Shown: positions 28,918-39,044, counted from the stretch's first letter. The stretch is DNA of 64,000 nucleotides from Bog-756 sp963734435 (GCA_963734435.1 CAVTHA010000005.1:124001-188000), one strand, 5' to 3'. The notes: generated from the letters alone by a model not told the origin. Numbers and translations are program-made.

Positions 28918-30609
28918 GTGAGGGTTCTCCTGCGCCGCCTCGCTCGCCGGTGCTCACTGGCCGTGGTGACCGTACTCGCCGTAGCGGTCATCGGGCCGGC
29001 CGGGGTCGGGGGAACACCGGTCCCGCGGACCACGGCGAGAGTCCCAGCGCAGGCGTCGGGCTACTGGCTGGTCGCCTCCGACGGGGGCATCTTCACCTAC
29101 GGCGACGCCGGCTTCCACGGGTCGGCCGGTGGCATCGCCCTCAACCGGCCCATCGTGGGTATGGCGTCCACCCCTGACGGTGGGGGCTACTGGCTGGTCG
29201 CCTCCGACGGGGGCATCTTCACCTACGGCGACGCCGGCTTCCACGGGTCGGCCGGTGGCATCGCCCTCAACCGGCCCATCGTGGGTATGGCGTCCACCCC
29301 TGACGGCGGGGGCTACTGGCTGGTCGCCTCCGACGGGGGCATCTTCACCTACGGCGACGCCGGCTTCCACGGGTCGGCCGGTGGCATCGCCCTCAACCGG
29401 CCCATCGTGGGTATGGCGTCCACCCCTGACGGTGGGGGCTACTGGCTGGTCGCCTCCGACGGGGGCATCTTCACCTACGGCGACGCCGGCTTCCACGGGT
29501 CGGCCGGTGGCATCGCCCTCAACCGGCCCATCGTGGGTATGGCGTCCACCCCTGACGGCGGGGGCTACTGGCTGGTCGCCTCCGACGGGGGCATCTTCAC
29601 CTACGGCGACGCCGGCTTCCACGGGTCGGCCGGTGGCATCGCCCTCAACCGGCCCATCGTGGGTATGGCGTCCACCCCTGACGGTGGGGGCTACTGGCTG
29701 GTCGCCTCCGACGGGGGCATCTTCACCTACGGCGACGCCGGCTTCCACGGGTCGGCCGGTGGCATCGCCCTCAACCGGCCCATCGTGGGTATGGCCCTCT
29801 CACAGGGAGTATTGACCGGCATGGATCCTCCTGCTGGCTTCACCAGCAGTCAGCTCATCTTCGAGGACCAGTTCTCTGGCGGCACGCTCGATACCACCAA
29901 GTGGAATACGTACTTAGGATCATCGGGAGGAGTCTGGAACGACAATGGCTTCCTTCCGCCTCCGTACAGCGGGCCGACCGTGGGTCACAACAACGTCGCC
30001 ATGTACAGCCCGAGTCAAGTGTCGGTGAGCAATGGCCTCACTCTCACCGCTCAGCGCAACACGAACCAGTACGCCGGCACCTACCCCTGGATCAGTGGCA
30101 TCGTGACTACCGAAGGTAAGTTCTCTCTGCCCGCTACCGGCTGGTACGTCCAAGTCGAGGCGCAGATGCCCGACATGACGCAGGGTATGTGGCCCGCCAT
30201 CTGGTTCATGCCCGATACGGGGACCAGTCCAGTTCCCGAACTCGACCAGTTCGAGGGTGGGATGCTCTGCTACTGCTCGACACCACAGAACCAGGTCGCA
30301 TCGTCCAACTTCTTCGCTCCCCAGGGGCAGGAGGGGGGTGTCTACAACGGGGGGGTCGACATGGCATCGGGCTACCACGTGTACGGCATCCAGTACATTC
30401 CGGGGCAGTCGATCACCGAATACTTCGACGGTAGGCAGGTGTTCCAGGTGCTGGCATCGAGTGGGGTGACGATCACCGCTGGGACCTACCAGCTCATGCT
30501 GGAACTTCAAGTCCCCGCGGCGTCAACGTCGGGCTGGCATACCACTCCGACGGCGAGTACGCCGCCCTCGACAATGAGGATCTCACAGGTGCAGGCGTAT
30601 TCCCTCTAG
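28918..30609 (+). CDS. Secreted six-repeat propeller-like protein fused to a GH16 glycoside hydrolase
   Basis: The 563-residue protein starts at a GTG with a signal peptide (LLRRLARRCSLAVVTVLAVA). Six near-identical 42-residue repeats (GYWLVASDGGIFTYGD then AGFHGSAGGIALNRPIVGMA) follow at residues 48-293. The last 260 residues form a GH16 laminarinase-like domain: LIFEDQFSGGTLDTTKWNTY at its start and the catalytic ELDQFEG, which has the family's ExDxxE spacing. GH16 enzymes cut or transglycosylate beta-1,3/1,4-glucans or galactans. Six repeats would suit a closed beta-propeller acting as a sugar- or wall-binding module, but that fold is inferred. It heads a plus-strand unit opposite the glycosyltransferase cluster. 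Confidence 0.88.
   Translation: MRVLLRRLARRCSLAVVTVLAVAVIGPAGVGGTPVPRTTARVPAQASGYWLVASDGGIFTYGDAGFHGSAGGIALNRPIVGMASTPDGGGYWLVASDGGIFTYGDAGFHGSAGGIALNRPIVGMASTPDGGGYWLVASDGGIFTYGDAGFHGSAGGIALNRPIVGMASTPDGGGYWLVASDGGIFTYGDAGFHGSAGGIALNRPIVGMASTPDGGGYWLVASDGGIFTYGDAGFHGSAGGIALNRPIVGMASTPDGGGYWLVASDGGIFTYGDAGFHGSAGGIALNRPIVGMALSQGVLTGMDPPAGFTSSQLIFEDQFSGGTLDTTKWNTYLGSSGGVWNDNGFLPPPYSGPTVGHNNVAMYSPSQVSVSNGLTLTAQRNTNQYAGTYPWISGIVTTEGKFSLPATGWYVQVEAQMPDMTQGMWPAIWFMPDTGTSPVPELDQFEGGMLCYCSTPQNQVASSNFFAPQGQEGGVYNGGVDMASGYHVYGIQYIPGQSITEYFDGRQVFQVLASSGVTITAGTYQLMLELQVPAASTSGWHTTPTASTPPSTMRISQVQAYSL
29059..29796 (+). repeat. 126-bp tandem repeat, six copies, within the GH16 fusion gene
   Basis: Copies begin at 29059, 29185, 29311, 29437, 29563 and 29689. 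The last is shortened to 108 bp before it diverges. They are almost identical at DNA level. One third-codon base at the repeat junctions alternates T, C, T, C, T, which indicates a 252-bp higher-order unit. Confidence 0.93.
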
Positions 30610-30735
30610 TCGTATCGGGAGGCCGGAACCGTGACCGGTGGCCCGGGGAATTCCTCAGCTAGCTGGATGCTCGTTACGGACGAGCCGGGTGATTCGCGCC
30701 CGGCCCGCTCCCAAAGCCCTGCGTGCCACCCGAAG

Positions 30736-31701
30736 CTACTTAATCGCTGGTTGACACTTTCCCACTAGATATCCGGCGAGGGTGGCGAGAAGTCCGACAC
30801 AGATCATCGCCGAACGGGCCATGCCCCAAAAGTCGCCGCCGAGGCCGGACCGTAGACCGTCGAGGACACCATGGGGCAACGTAGAGACGACATATCGACG
30901 CTCGCTGGACAGCGCTTGATCGCGGCCGGCTCGCTGAACGACTGCGGCCTTCGATATCCCCTCGGCGTAGCAGCGCCTGAGGAAGTACAAGACCCTCGCA
31001 CGTTCCACGGCAACGTGGTGGTGAACAATGGCGGGGGGGACGTGGAGCAGCTGCGCTCCGACGAGGACCCGCCGCAGGCGTATGGCAAATTCGGTCTCCT
31101 CGCATCCGAGCGGAACCGAGCCGAGCCGTCCCATGGCCGTATCGAAGGATCCGACCATGTCGAAGACCGAACGCCTGAAAGACATAGCCGCCCCGATGAG
31201 ATTGCGCTGTGGCATCACACGCTCCGGCAGACCCAAGTAACTGCAACCGACCACCCAGTCGAACTCGACTGGGAACCATGGAGGACGGCGCCGTCCCGGC
31301 CAGACTGGGATGGCAACCCCGCCTGCCCCCGCCACATCACTGCGATACCGTCCGAGCAGCTCCTCTAACCAGCCGGAATCCGCCTCTGCGTCATCGTCGA
31401 GGAATGCCACCACATCGCCACTGGCGAGTCGGACGCCGGTATTCCGCGCACCGGACAGCCCCTGCTGGTCGTCGCTTGCAACCACCTCGATGTCGCTCGG
31501 GAGCGAAGACCGGGCCCGCTGGAGCAACTGGTGGTTGTGATCGATGACGACGACGACTTGATCCGGCGGCCGCCGCTGCGCGCGCAGGGATGCGATCGCA
31601 TTGACGAGCGAGTCCCATCGGCGCTCGGTATAGGCGCATATGACAACCGTCACGGTGCGCGGCGGTCCGGGAGGGAACCGATCCTGCGCAGCTTCAGCCA
31701 T
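30736..31701 (-). CDS. Glycosyltransferase family 2
   Basis: The 321-residue protein has a GT-A fold. The N-terminal VTVVICAYTERRWDSLVNAI and the nucleotide/metal motif VVAFLDDDAEADSGWLEELL are typical of GT2, and GLSGARNTGVRLASGDVVAF is the usual preceding strand-helix. A hydrophobic stretch near the C-terminus (MICVGLLATLAGYLVGK) may anchor it to the membrane. It would add a sugar from a nucleotide donor during glycan assembly. The ATG at 31701 was chosen because conserved sequence starts there. The flippase gene lies 41 bp upstream on the same strand, so the two probably share a transcript. Confidence 0.87.
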   Translation of the reverse strand: MAEAAQDRFPPGPPRTVTVVICAYTERRWDSLVNAIASLRAQRRPPDQVVVVIDHNHQLLQRARSSLPSDIEVVASDDQQGLSGARNTGVRLASGDVVAFLDDDAEADSGWLEELLGRYRSDVAGAGGVAIPVWPGRRRPPWFPVEFDWVVGCSYLGLPERVMPQRNLIGAAMSFRRSVFDMVGSFDTAMGRLGSVPLGCEETEFAIRLRRVLVGAQLLHVPPAIVHHHVAVERARVLYFLRRCYAEGISKAAVVQRAGRDQALSSERRYVVSTLPHGVLDGLRSGLGGDFWGMARSAMICVGLLATLAGYLVGKCQPAIK

Positions 31702-31742
31702 TGAGATCCGGCGTGACGACGCCCGCCGTGACGCCGCTGAAG

Positions 31743-33059
31743 TCACGACGACTCGCCCCGCTCGGATTCGGTGGACGGAGTACCGCGGAAGACCTTCATG
31801 ACGGCAGGCAACAGTACGAGAGCCTCGCCGGTTGCGGCAATCGCCCAACCGACGCAAAGCCCGATCATGCCCCAGAGAATCCCGCCGATTATGGCGCCGA
31901 CAGCTTCTGCCGACGTCCCGAGCGCCATGATCCGCGACGCCTTTGCGAGGCGGCCCTGTGCTCGGCGGATCGCCACATAGTGATCCTTGACCACGTAAGA
32001 AGGGCCGACCAGGATCAAGAGCCGCAAAGCGGTCGTTCCGTTCTCGGAATAGGCGGGACCGAATATACGAAGAGCGATTGGAGCCACGAGTTCGACGACG
32101 ACGACGATCGCTCCGCACAGGGCTAGTCCGAGTGGAAGCGTCCTGCGAACGTGACGATGTAGCAAACCCTGGTCGCCGGCCTTCTCGGCGAACAGGGCGA
32201 GTGCCAGGAGATAAGGGATGATCAGCACAGAAGCGGAAAGTAAGAATGCGCTCGTAAAGTAGGCGACTTGCTGTGGGGCTATGAGTAGGGCCGCGATCAG
32301 CGGGACGATGTAGGAGATGGAGTTGATCGACAGATTGAGGACGTGATGGTTGAACGAGAGAAGTCCGTAGCGACGTGTCAGGGCTATTCGATTTCTGAGG
32401 CTCCTTCACCGACGCTCGTTGACCTGAGTCGAAGCATGGGGAAGCAGACCACTACCGAGGCAGTGAGTGCCGAAGACCAGGCCAGCAGCAGACCGGTGCT
32501 CGTCTGCACCCCGGCAAAGACGAGAATGCCGACGAACACGGGCTTCAGCACGCCGCCAAGGGCCCCTCGGGTGAGCTGTGCCGACCCGAGGTGCAGTCCG
32601 ATGGCGGCGTTGTCGAACGTGATCGTGGCGACTGTTGCCACCGTTCCGACGACGAACAGGGCGGCAGTGACCGGATCGTGCCCGATTTCCCGCAGGCTCT
32701 TGCCGAGGAACGGAGACAGCGCCATGGAAACGACGGAGAGGATCAGGACGACGAAACAAGCGATGGCCATTCCAGTGGTGAACATGGCCCGGCGCGTCGA
32801 GTCCTCGAGAGAATTCAGTTCGGCGAGTAAGAGGATAGGGATTCCGAGGACGCCGATGGCCGCGAGGAAGGCTGTCAAGGGACGCTGCCGCCGCGGCGAG
32901 ACCGACATCCCGGGACGCAAACAGTCGAGTGGCGAGGATCCAGTAGGCCAGGCCCAGCACTGCAGTGGCGCCCTGCTTGGCGACGAGGAAGGCGAAAGTG
33001 GTGAAGAGTCGTCTCCGTTCTGACCCTGGCTTCGCCTGGCCACTGGCGAAGTTACTCAT
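31743..33059 (-). CDS. Oligosaccharide flippase-like membrane protein, two frameshifts
   Basis: Joined from three frames, the protein has about twelve membrane helices with the MOP-superfamily (Wzx-type) pattern. It starts with LVAKQGATAVLGLAYWILA, passes helices such as FVVLILSVVSMALSPFL, then SFNHHVLNLSINSISYIVPL, and ends with GLCVGWAIAATGEALVLLPA. The stretch LRLLILVGPSYVVKDHYVAI matches the polysaccharide-flippase C-terminal domain. It would move a lipid-linked oligosaccharide across the membrane. Frame breaks lie near 32880 and 32400. It forms a unit with the downstream GT2. Confidence 0.75.
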
Positions 33060-33594
33060 GTCGTAGCTCTCACGGGGGCCATGGTCGGTTGGAGCTTCTC
33101 CCGATTCAGGGCGCCACGGTGGCGAGGAGCAACGTGGGGCGCACCACCGACTCGGTGGAATTGGCGCCCCTCCGTCGGCCCCAGCGGCCTCGTCGCGTCG
33201 GACAGGTTGCTATGGGTGCAAACCATCACTCACTTGCGCTGAGAGGAACCCCGGGATCCGTTGTTGAATCGAGTGTACGGACACGGGAGATGCGGAGGAC
33301 AAAGAGCCCGGAATCTGGGGAGGACCCCAGGGCTTACGGTGGCATTCATGAGATTGGCAGGACATGAGCGGCACAATTCGAGTCTTCGAGGTTCGGCGAA
33401 GGGCAGGAATGCCTCTCCGCGGGCTGATACTAATACTTCGAGCCAATTGGGCTTCGAGCCCTCCTGTGGAAGCTCTTCGCTTCGGACGGTCCCGGCTGCC
33501 GGAGACAGGAGATCGTCATCCTTCCTCGCTCGTACTGTATGGGGGTGGGGGAACTGAATGACCTGGCCGTCGTCACGCTGCAGGGGACGTTCAT
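33060..33594. other. Gap between flippase and acetyltransferase genes
   Basis: Short open frames occur on both strands but none has recognisable domains. The composition is less GC-rich than the flanking core genome. It must hold divergent promoters for the minus-strand flippase/GT2 unit and the plus-strand acetyltransferase; no clear motif was identified. Confidence 0.4.
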
Positions 33595-34670
33595 GTGAAG
33601 GATCCGATGCCCAGATTGCTAGCCGTCTCTCGTCTTGACGGTTGGGAGACGCAGTGGGATCGATTGGTCGACCGCGCTCCGCTCCCCTCACCTTTCATGC
33701 GGTCATGGTGGCTCACCGGCGTTGCCGGCCCTCAACGTCGCTTCCTGTTGGCGGTGGAAGGGGGACGGCTCATGGGCGGCCTCGCCTTGGATGAAAGAGG
33801 CTGGCCAGGGCTCGAAGTTCTCCACATGATGGGGAGTGGACGCCTCTGCCCTGACCACATGGATCTGATTGCCGCCCCAGGCGAGGAGGAGGTCACGATC
33901 AGCCTGTTCAGGGCCTGGTTTCACCGCCCGCGGTGGACGCTTCCTGGACCTGGAAGGAGTGCCCGGCCACTCTCGGGTGGCCGAGGCCCTACCGATGCCG
34001 GTCCGTCGCATTCCATTTGCGGTCGCGCCATGGACCCCGCTGCCCGACGACTCGAAGGCCTATTTCGCCGGTCTCCCATCCCACCTCCGCCGGAACATCC
34101 GGCGAGCTTCTGCCCGGCTGGCCGCCGAGGGCGTGCACCATCAATCGAACCGGGGACCGTCAGCCGTCCAATCTCTCGAAACGCTGCGAAAGATGCACGA
34201 GGCGCAGTGGGGAGACCGCTCTCGTTTTCTCTCACAACTTCGGCCGGTTTGCCGAGGCCTGCCGCCTGGGAGCCGAGGCCGACGAAGTCGTGGTCCACCA
34301 GCTGGCAAACGATGAGACAGTCGTCTCCACTTTGGTCAGCTTCGAGGTGGCGGGTCGTGTAAGCCTCTATCAGAGTGCCCGGCTGACGGACTCCCGCTGG
34401 CAGAACGCCATGTCCGTCCTGCTCAATGCTGTTATCTCCGACGCCTGTGACCGCGGCTTCAGCGAGATGGACTTTCTACGTGGTGACGAACCGTACAAGG
34501 ATGGATTCGCCCCCAGGAGGAGACAGCTGTTCAGGCTCCTCGCTGCCAGGGGGGCAACCGGGCGGCCGGCACGGCTGGCGAGGTCCGTAGCTTCCACAAC
34601 CAGGGGGATGACCGAGGACGCCGTTCGTGCCGGACGCTCGGCCTTTGGTCGGGTGAAACCCGGGCGTTAG
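33595..34670 (+). CDS. GNAT-like acetyltransferase of the CelD/BcsL (polysaccharide-associated) type, two frameshifts
   Basis: The joined 358-residue protein has the two-lobed GNAT/FemAB arrangement. The N-terminal lobe is PSPFMRSWWLTGVAGPQRRF with LLAVEGGRLMGGLALDERG. The C-terminal lobe contains LPSHLRRNIRRASARLAAEG, VVSTLVSFEVAGRVSLYQSA and DFLRGDEPYKDGFAPRRRQL, a motif set typical of CelD-like acetyltransferases found in cellulose and exopolysaccharide loci. It probably acylates a glycan or precursor. AGGGGAC stands six bases before the GTG at 33595. Frame breaks are near 33935 and 34235. Confidence 0.75.
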
Positions 34671-34685
34671 GCCGTATTGCGCACC

Positions 34686-35583
34686 TCACCTTTGCCCGGC
34701 GACTCCGCTGCGGGCTCTGGCACTGGCGATCCCGGAGCGAAGTTGGGCGGCCGTTCTCAATATTCCGATGGCGGTCGTCTTGGCGACGTCGGCGACTACC
34801 GACCTTCCGGGCGGCCGAGGGTTCAGATGAAATCGACGCAGATGGGAGTTGAAGTCTTCGATTCTGCTGTCTCGCAGCGTCGCGGTCGTGAAGTAGGTGA
34901 AAGTGATCGAGATCGAGATGGCCGGATCGTTGTGAACCCAGTGCGGCACAAGGGACGGCATGTACACCCCGGGTCCGGGTGCGAGGACAAAGCCGTCAGC
35001 TCCGCAGGCATCGACTCGATTCGTCCATGAGACCCGTCGAAATACCGGTCGATCTCGTGCCGACGGGCGGCCTCGTCTCTCGAAACGACCGATGCTGACC
35101 CTCTTGGACCCACTGACCTGCACCAGCAGGCTGTGCTCGATGTCGAAGTGAACTGGGGTAACGGAGCTTGGGGAAGAAGTCAGGATGAATGCCGCCCGCT
35201 TTCGCATCTCCCCGTCCCGGTCGAGCATACCCAGCTCGAGCTCATCCAGCGTCGTGTTCATCATTTCTGCGTAGGCGGGTTCGTCTTCGACGTTGAGCAG
35301 GGTGAGCCATGAGTTGTGCTGCTCAGATTGCGAATCACGTCTCCAGGCCGCTCCAAGATCCCCTTGGGGGGCCCACCTCGGGAACAAGCAAGGGTTGAGC
35401 GGCGGTGTCGTAGATCACTGATTGGGGTAGGCGCTCAGCCAGGTCGGCAATCGACTCGAGCTGCATCCGGGGGTCCAGGTGCAGATCATGGACAAATTCA
35501 GTCGGCCTCGTGGGGAACACGCCACCGAAGGGAATCTCGTCGAGAGCCGGGGATAGCTGCTGGACTGGACGTATCACCAACAC
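34686..35583 (-). CDS. JmjC/cupin-like protein (putative Fe(II) oxygenase), frameshifted
   Basis: The sequence starts MLVIRPVQQLSPALDEIPF and, after a frame change near 35385, continues LGAAWRRDSQSEQHNSWLTL. The metal-binding HxD occurs in SVTPVHFDIEHSLLVQVSGS and a distal histidine in YMPSLVPHWVHND. GSKRVSIGRF is the usual beta-strand following the HxD in cupin-like JmjC proteins. Such proteins hydroxylate proteins or small molecules with 2-oxoglutarate. Here the setting among glycosyltransferases suggests modification of a glycan precursor or nucleotide sugar, which is inference. Total length is about 298 residues. Confidence 0.7.
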
Positions 35584-35770
35584 TCACCTCCGAGGTCCAC
35601 TCCAGATGTTCCGTCAAGTGGAAGTTGTCAAAATGGACATTACCTCGACACCTTGGGTGACAACGAGGTCGCCTCGTCAGCACGTCTCCGGAGGCCTGCA
35701 TGCTGTGTGGCCGGGCAGTCCGGTTTGGGTCGCCGTCGGTCGGGGGTCCAGACCGGTCAGGAGAGGAGCG

Positions 35771-36918
35771 TCAAGGTCTGGCTTCGACGGCCTGGCCGTA
35801 GACCCTCAAGACGTCATTTGCGCAGTCGTCCCAGGTGCGGAACTCGGAGGCTGAGGCCCCTGGCCCGGCGGCCACGCGCCCGAGAACGGCGGCCAGTACA
35901 GCGGGGGGGGAGTCGAGGGGAACTGTGGTGACGATCCCTCCTTGGGCCAACTCCGTCAGTCCCGACGTAGCAGCCACGACGACCTTCCTCCCGAGGGCAA
36001 GCGCTTCCAGCAGGGCGACAGGGTGCGCCTCGTATTCGCTGAGCAATGCGACCACATCGCTCGAGCGGATGAGAGTACCCAACCCCATCCGATCCGTCGA
36101 GTCGAATGCAGTGAATGTCACGGCGTCTTCGACACCGAGGCGAACGGCGAGACGGCGAAGCTGTCGCTCATAGGTCCCTCGGCCGATTATGGCCAAGTGC
36201 GCGCCCGGTGCCGTAGTGAGGAGGGCTGGCATCGCGGCGATGAGCCGGTGGTGACCCTTGTAGCGTTCCAGACGTCCGACTGAGCAGATGAGTGGAGAGC
36301 CCGACGCCTCGGGCTCTCTGTCATCAAAGGGAAGGGGTTCGGCACCATTCCGGATCAGGCGAATGATCTCCGGGTCCACCCTGAGGCGGCGAGCGAACAA
36401 CTCAACCTCGTAGGTGCACACCGCGATGAGTGCCTGCGATCGACGGAGAAGTGGTCGGAGTGCCGACCATTGAGCCCCCGTATGGTTCTACGCAGCCGGC
36501 TGGAATGGCCTCCGGTGTGGAACGTGACGACGGTCGGGATTCTGGCCCGCTGAGCGACCGCCAGCGCCATGGGGGGCACAAGTGTGTGCACCCCCTGCAC
36601 GTGCACGAGTTCGTAGCCCCCCTGGGTCACCTCACGGGCGAGCCCCGGCGAAGCGTACAGGTCGGTCGAGCGTGGTCGGGCGGGGAATCGGCGGACGACG
36701 AGCTCGCCGCGTTGCTCCACGGGGGGAAGCCGCCCACTCACATCAGTGGTGAGCACCGTGACGTCGACCCCTCGGCGAGCGATTCTTTGCGCCACCTCGC
36801 TCACGTGCACCTCGGTGCCACCGAGTTGCGGCGCAAAGCGGGACGCGACCATGGCGACCCGTAGCGAGTCGACCGACTGACCGCTCGCTCGGGTCGGACA
36901 GCCGGTTTTCAGGCTCAT
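35771..36918 (-). CDS. Glycosyltransferase family 4, one frameshift
   Basis: The N-terminal half (LRVAMVASRFAPQLGGTEVH, ARRGVDVTVLTTDVSGRLPP) is the acceptor-side Rossmann domain of GT4. The C-terminal half contains LICSVGRLERYKGHHRLIAA and the ExxxxxxxE region of GT-B enzymes, SEYEAHPVALLEALALGRKV. The frame changes near 36460. The start ATG at 36918 overlaps the stop of the polysaccharide deacetylase (ATGA), so the two are co-translated. It would transfer a sugar with retention of configuration; donor and acceptor are unknown. Confidence 0.85.
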
Positions 36919-37862
36919 CCGAGTCTCCAGCGCTGCAACTGGGCTCGAAATCGCGCCCGTCCCCAGTCCATCACCAGGCGTCGCGGGAGACGGTATCGGT
37001 CGGTTGACGGATCGACGTTGCCGGGGAGAGTTGTACACGCCGAGTCGAATCCAGCCAACCGCACCGCGTCGACAGTTCTGTCGTCGAAATCATCGCGGCG
37101 ACCGAATGGATATGCGAAATGGGAGACCCTTCGGTCGAGCAACTGTTCGAGCTCCTTCTTGGAAGCAGAGATGGTCTGCAGCTGCTCTTGGTCTGAACGA
37201 TCCTGTAGTCGGACGTGATCCACCGTGTGCGCACCGATCGTGACCAAGTCGGCGGCACCGAGACGGAGGAGCTCGTCATGGGTGAGAGGGAGGGCGTCAG
37301 GAGGAGCGGTCGAAGTCACCGACCATTGCTCTGACGCGGCGTCAAGGGCGCACTCGATCTGATGGACGGGAAGAGGCAGTAGGTGGCTGCGGATTGCCCG
37401 GAAGTCCGCATGAAGATCACCCGTCCCAAGCGGGATCTTCCGGGTGCTCCCACCGACCTGGATGGAAAACTCACTCGGTCCTTTCGGACGAGACCGGAGC
37501 AGAGCACCGAGACGATCCCACCAGAATCCCTGTCTATCCCCAAGCATGCCGGTTGTGACAAAGACGGTGATCGGTATTCCTTTTTCTTTGACGATCGGCA
37601 GCGCAACATTCAAGTTGTCGCTGTATCCGTCATCGAAGGTCACGACCACTCTCGGGTGGCGCGATGGCCTCGACAGGTCGGAAAGGGATGAGGGTTCTCG
37701 CCACCGGGCGATTTCTTCAAGATGGGCAGCAAAATGTCTAGGCTGCACGCAGAGATGGGATAGATCCTCCACATCGTCCGCGATTCGGTGATAACAGAGA
37801 ATGAGCGTCAGGTTTCGCTGGGTTGCGACGCGCACCAGGGCATTGTGACGTGCTATCCCCAT
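36915..37862 (-). CDS. Polysaccharide deacetylase (NodB/CE4 family)
   Basis: The 315-residue protein has the NodB signature: motif 1 VVVTFDDGYSDNLN, with its catalytic-base and metal-ligand Asp pair, and motif 2 GAHTVDH (HxxxH metal ligands). SHFAYPFGRRDDF represents the later NodB motifs. No signal peptide is obvious, so it may act on a cytoplasmic or membrane-facing intermediate. It removes N- or O-acetyl groups from sugar polymers. Its stop overlaps the following GT4 start. The frame is intact. Confidence 0.88.
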   Translation of the reverse strand: MGIARHNALVRVATQRNLTLILCYHRIADDVEDLSHLCVQPRHFAAHLEEIARWREPSSLSDLSRPSRHPRVVVTFDDGYSDNLNVALPIVKEKGIPITVFVTTGMLGDRQGFWWDRLGALLRSRPKGPSEFSIQVGGSTRKIPLGTGDLHADFRAIRSHLLPLPVHQIECALDAASEQWSVTSTAPPDALPLTHDELLRLGAADLVTIGAHTVDHVRLQDRSDQEQLQTISASKKELEQLLDRRVSHFAYPFGRRDDFDDRTVDAVRLAGFDSACTTLPGNVDPSTDRYRLPRRLVMDWGRARFRAQLQRWRLG

Positions 37863-38051
37863 TGCGATGCCCGAGAGTCGGTGCTGGGCCGGTTGACGAG
37901 ATGTGAGTTAGGCGGAACAATCCAGCCGCGCCGCCTCCCGAACTGATTTGCACCTCGGAATGTCAGGCAGCATCTCTCAACTCCAACCTGCGTTGCCGCC
38001 TTCATGTGGTCATGATCGCACCCGGTAGACCCTGATGCCACACGGGTTGCG

Positions 38052-39044
38052 CTATCGCTTTGTCGAGCTCTGTCCTCGACGGGATTCGGCTGGACCTGCA
38101 GCCAATTCCGGACAACCTTGAAAGGCGTCCCACATCGAGGCGCAGAGTTGGTCGATCTTCGGACTGAGCGCTCCCATCGAGGCTGCTCCTCCCCGTGATC
38201 TCACCCTGGGAACGGTCGACCGCACCGGGAGCGCCACCCCGATATGACTCGAAAGAGAGCGGACCACATCCTCAGGACTATCGCAGACTCGCTCGTAGCG
38301 CAGGATCCGAATCCGCTCATCCTCGGACAGACGTTGATCAAAGTAGAGCTGGTTTCGAGTCCACCAGAACAGGGCGGCGGCGTCGAGCGGCTCAAGCCCG
38401 TCTCGAAGGAGCTCTACGACCCGCTCCCGGGTCTCATCGGTGGCACCTCTGCAGCGCCAGTTCATAGAGTCTCCGGCAAGGAACGGCTCCAGGTCGCGGT
38501 GGGCGTTTCCCAGACCGAAGCGCCGCAGGTTGGACTGCGACACGTCAAGGTAATGACGCAGCATCCAAATCCCATTGGCACGGCCAGCAGTGTCAAGGAG
38601 CTCGGCGGCACGGTAGCTCTCGACGAGAGGCTTGACCGCGACCACCTCAAATGGGAGAGCCCGAATACGCCGAAACACGATACTGCCCTCTTGCCAGGCG
38701 GTCTCATTGGGGTCGTCGCCGACGAGGCGGCGATCATGCTCCTCCATTATCAGGACCCGCCAGGATCTGTCGAGAAGGGTCTGCTGCACCATTGTGGTAC
38801 CCGATCGTTGGCACCCGAAGATGAAGACGACAGAGCGCCGGTCCCGCGGCGTGCGGGCGACGGAGCGGACGAGGAACTTGGTCTTCGACCGAATCCTCCG
38901 ATTGATCAGTCGCTCATCGTCTCGCCTGTCGGAACCCCCAAACCGACCTGCGGACAGCTCTTCGGTCGACAGTTCGGGTTGGCCTACCTGGGACGACCCG
39001 ATAGCCCTTTTGGCCGAGGCCTGCAAACGCCGAATGAACCCCAT
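38052..39044 (-). CDS. Sulfotransferase family protein
   Basis: The 330-residue protein has the PAPS 5'-phosphosulfate loop VVFIFGCQRSGTTMVQQTLL near residue 73. A later region, IWMLRHYLDVSQSNLRRFG, fits the 3'-phosphate-binding RxxxxxxxS motif. RILRYERVCDSPEDVVRSL is also typical of bacterial sulfotransferases. Such enzymes transfer sulfate to hydroxyl or amino groups of carbohydrates or lipids. Within this glycan locus a sulfated polysaccharide or glycolipid is a reasonable product, though unproven. No PAPS-synthesis genes are in the window. Confidence 0.85.
   Translation of the reverse strand: MGFIRRLQASAKRAIGSSQVGQPELSTEELSAGRFGGSDRRDDERLINRRIRSKTKFLVRSVARTPRDRRSVVFIFGCQRSGTTMVQQTLLDRSWRVLIMEEHDRRLVGDDPNETAWQEGSIVFRRIRALPFEVVAVKPLVESYRAAELLDTAGRANGIWMLRHYLDVSQSNLRRFGLGNAHRDLEPFLAGDSMNWRCRGATDETRERVVELLRDGLEPLDAAALFWWTRNQLYFDQRLSEDERIRILRYERVCDSPEDVVRSLSSHIGVALPVRSTVPRVRSRGGAASMGALSPKIDQLCASMWDAFQGCPELAAGPAESRRGQSSTKR

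Noticed and set aside
28954..29748. Long minus-strand open frame through the 126-bp repeats
   Set aside because: It is the antisense image of the repeat array; a stop-free repeat unit automatically gives a long antisense frame. No start site or domain supports it.
29059..29796. Regular repeats that might suggest a CRISPR or other array
   Set aside because: The unit is 126 bp, coding and without spacers, and is part of a protein gene.
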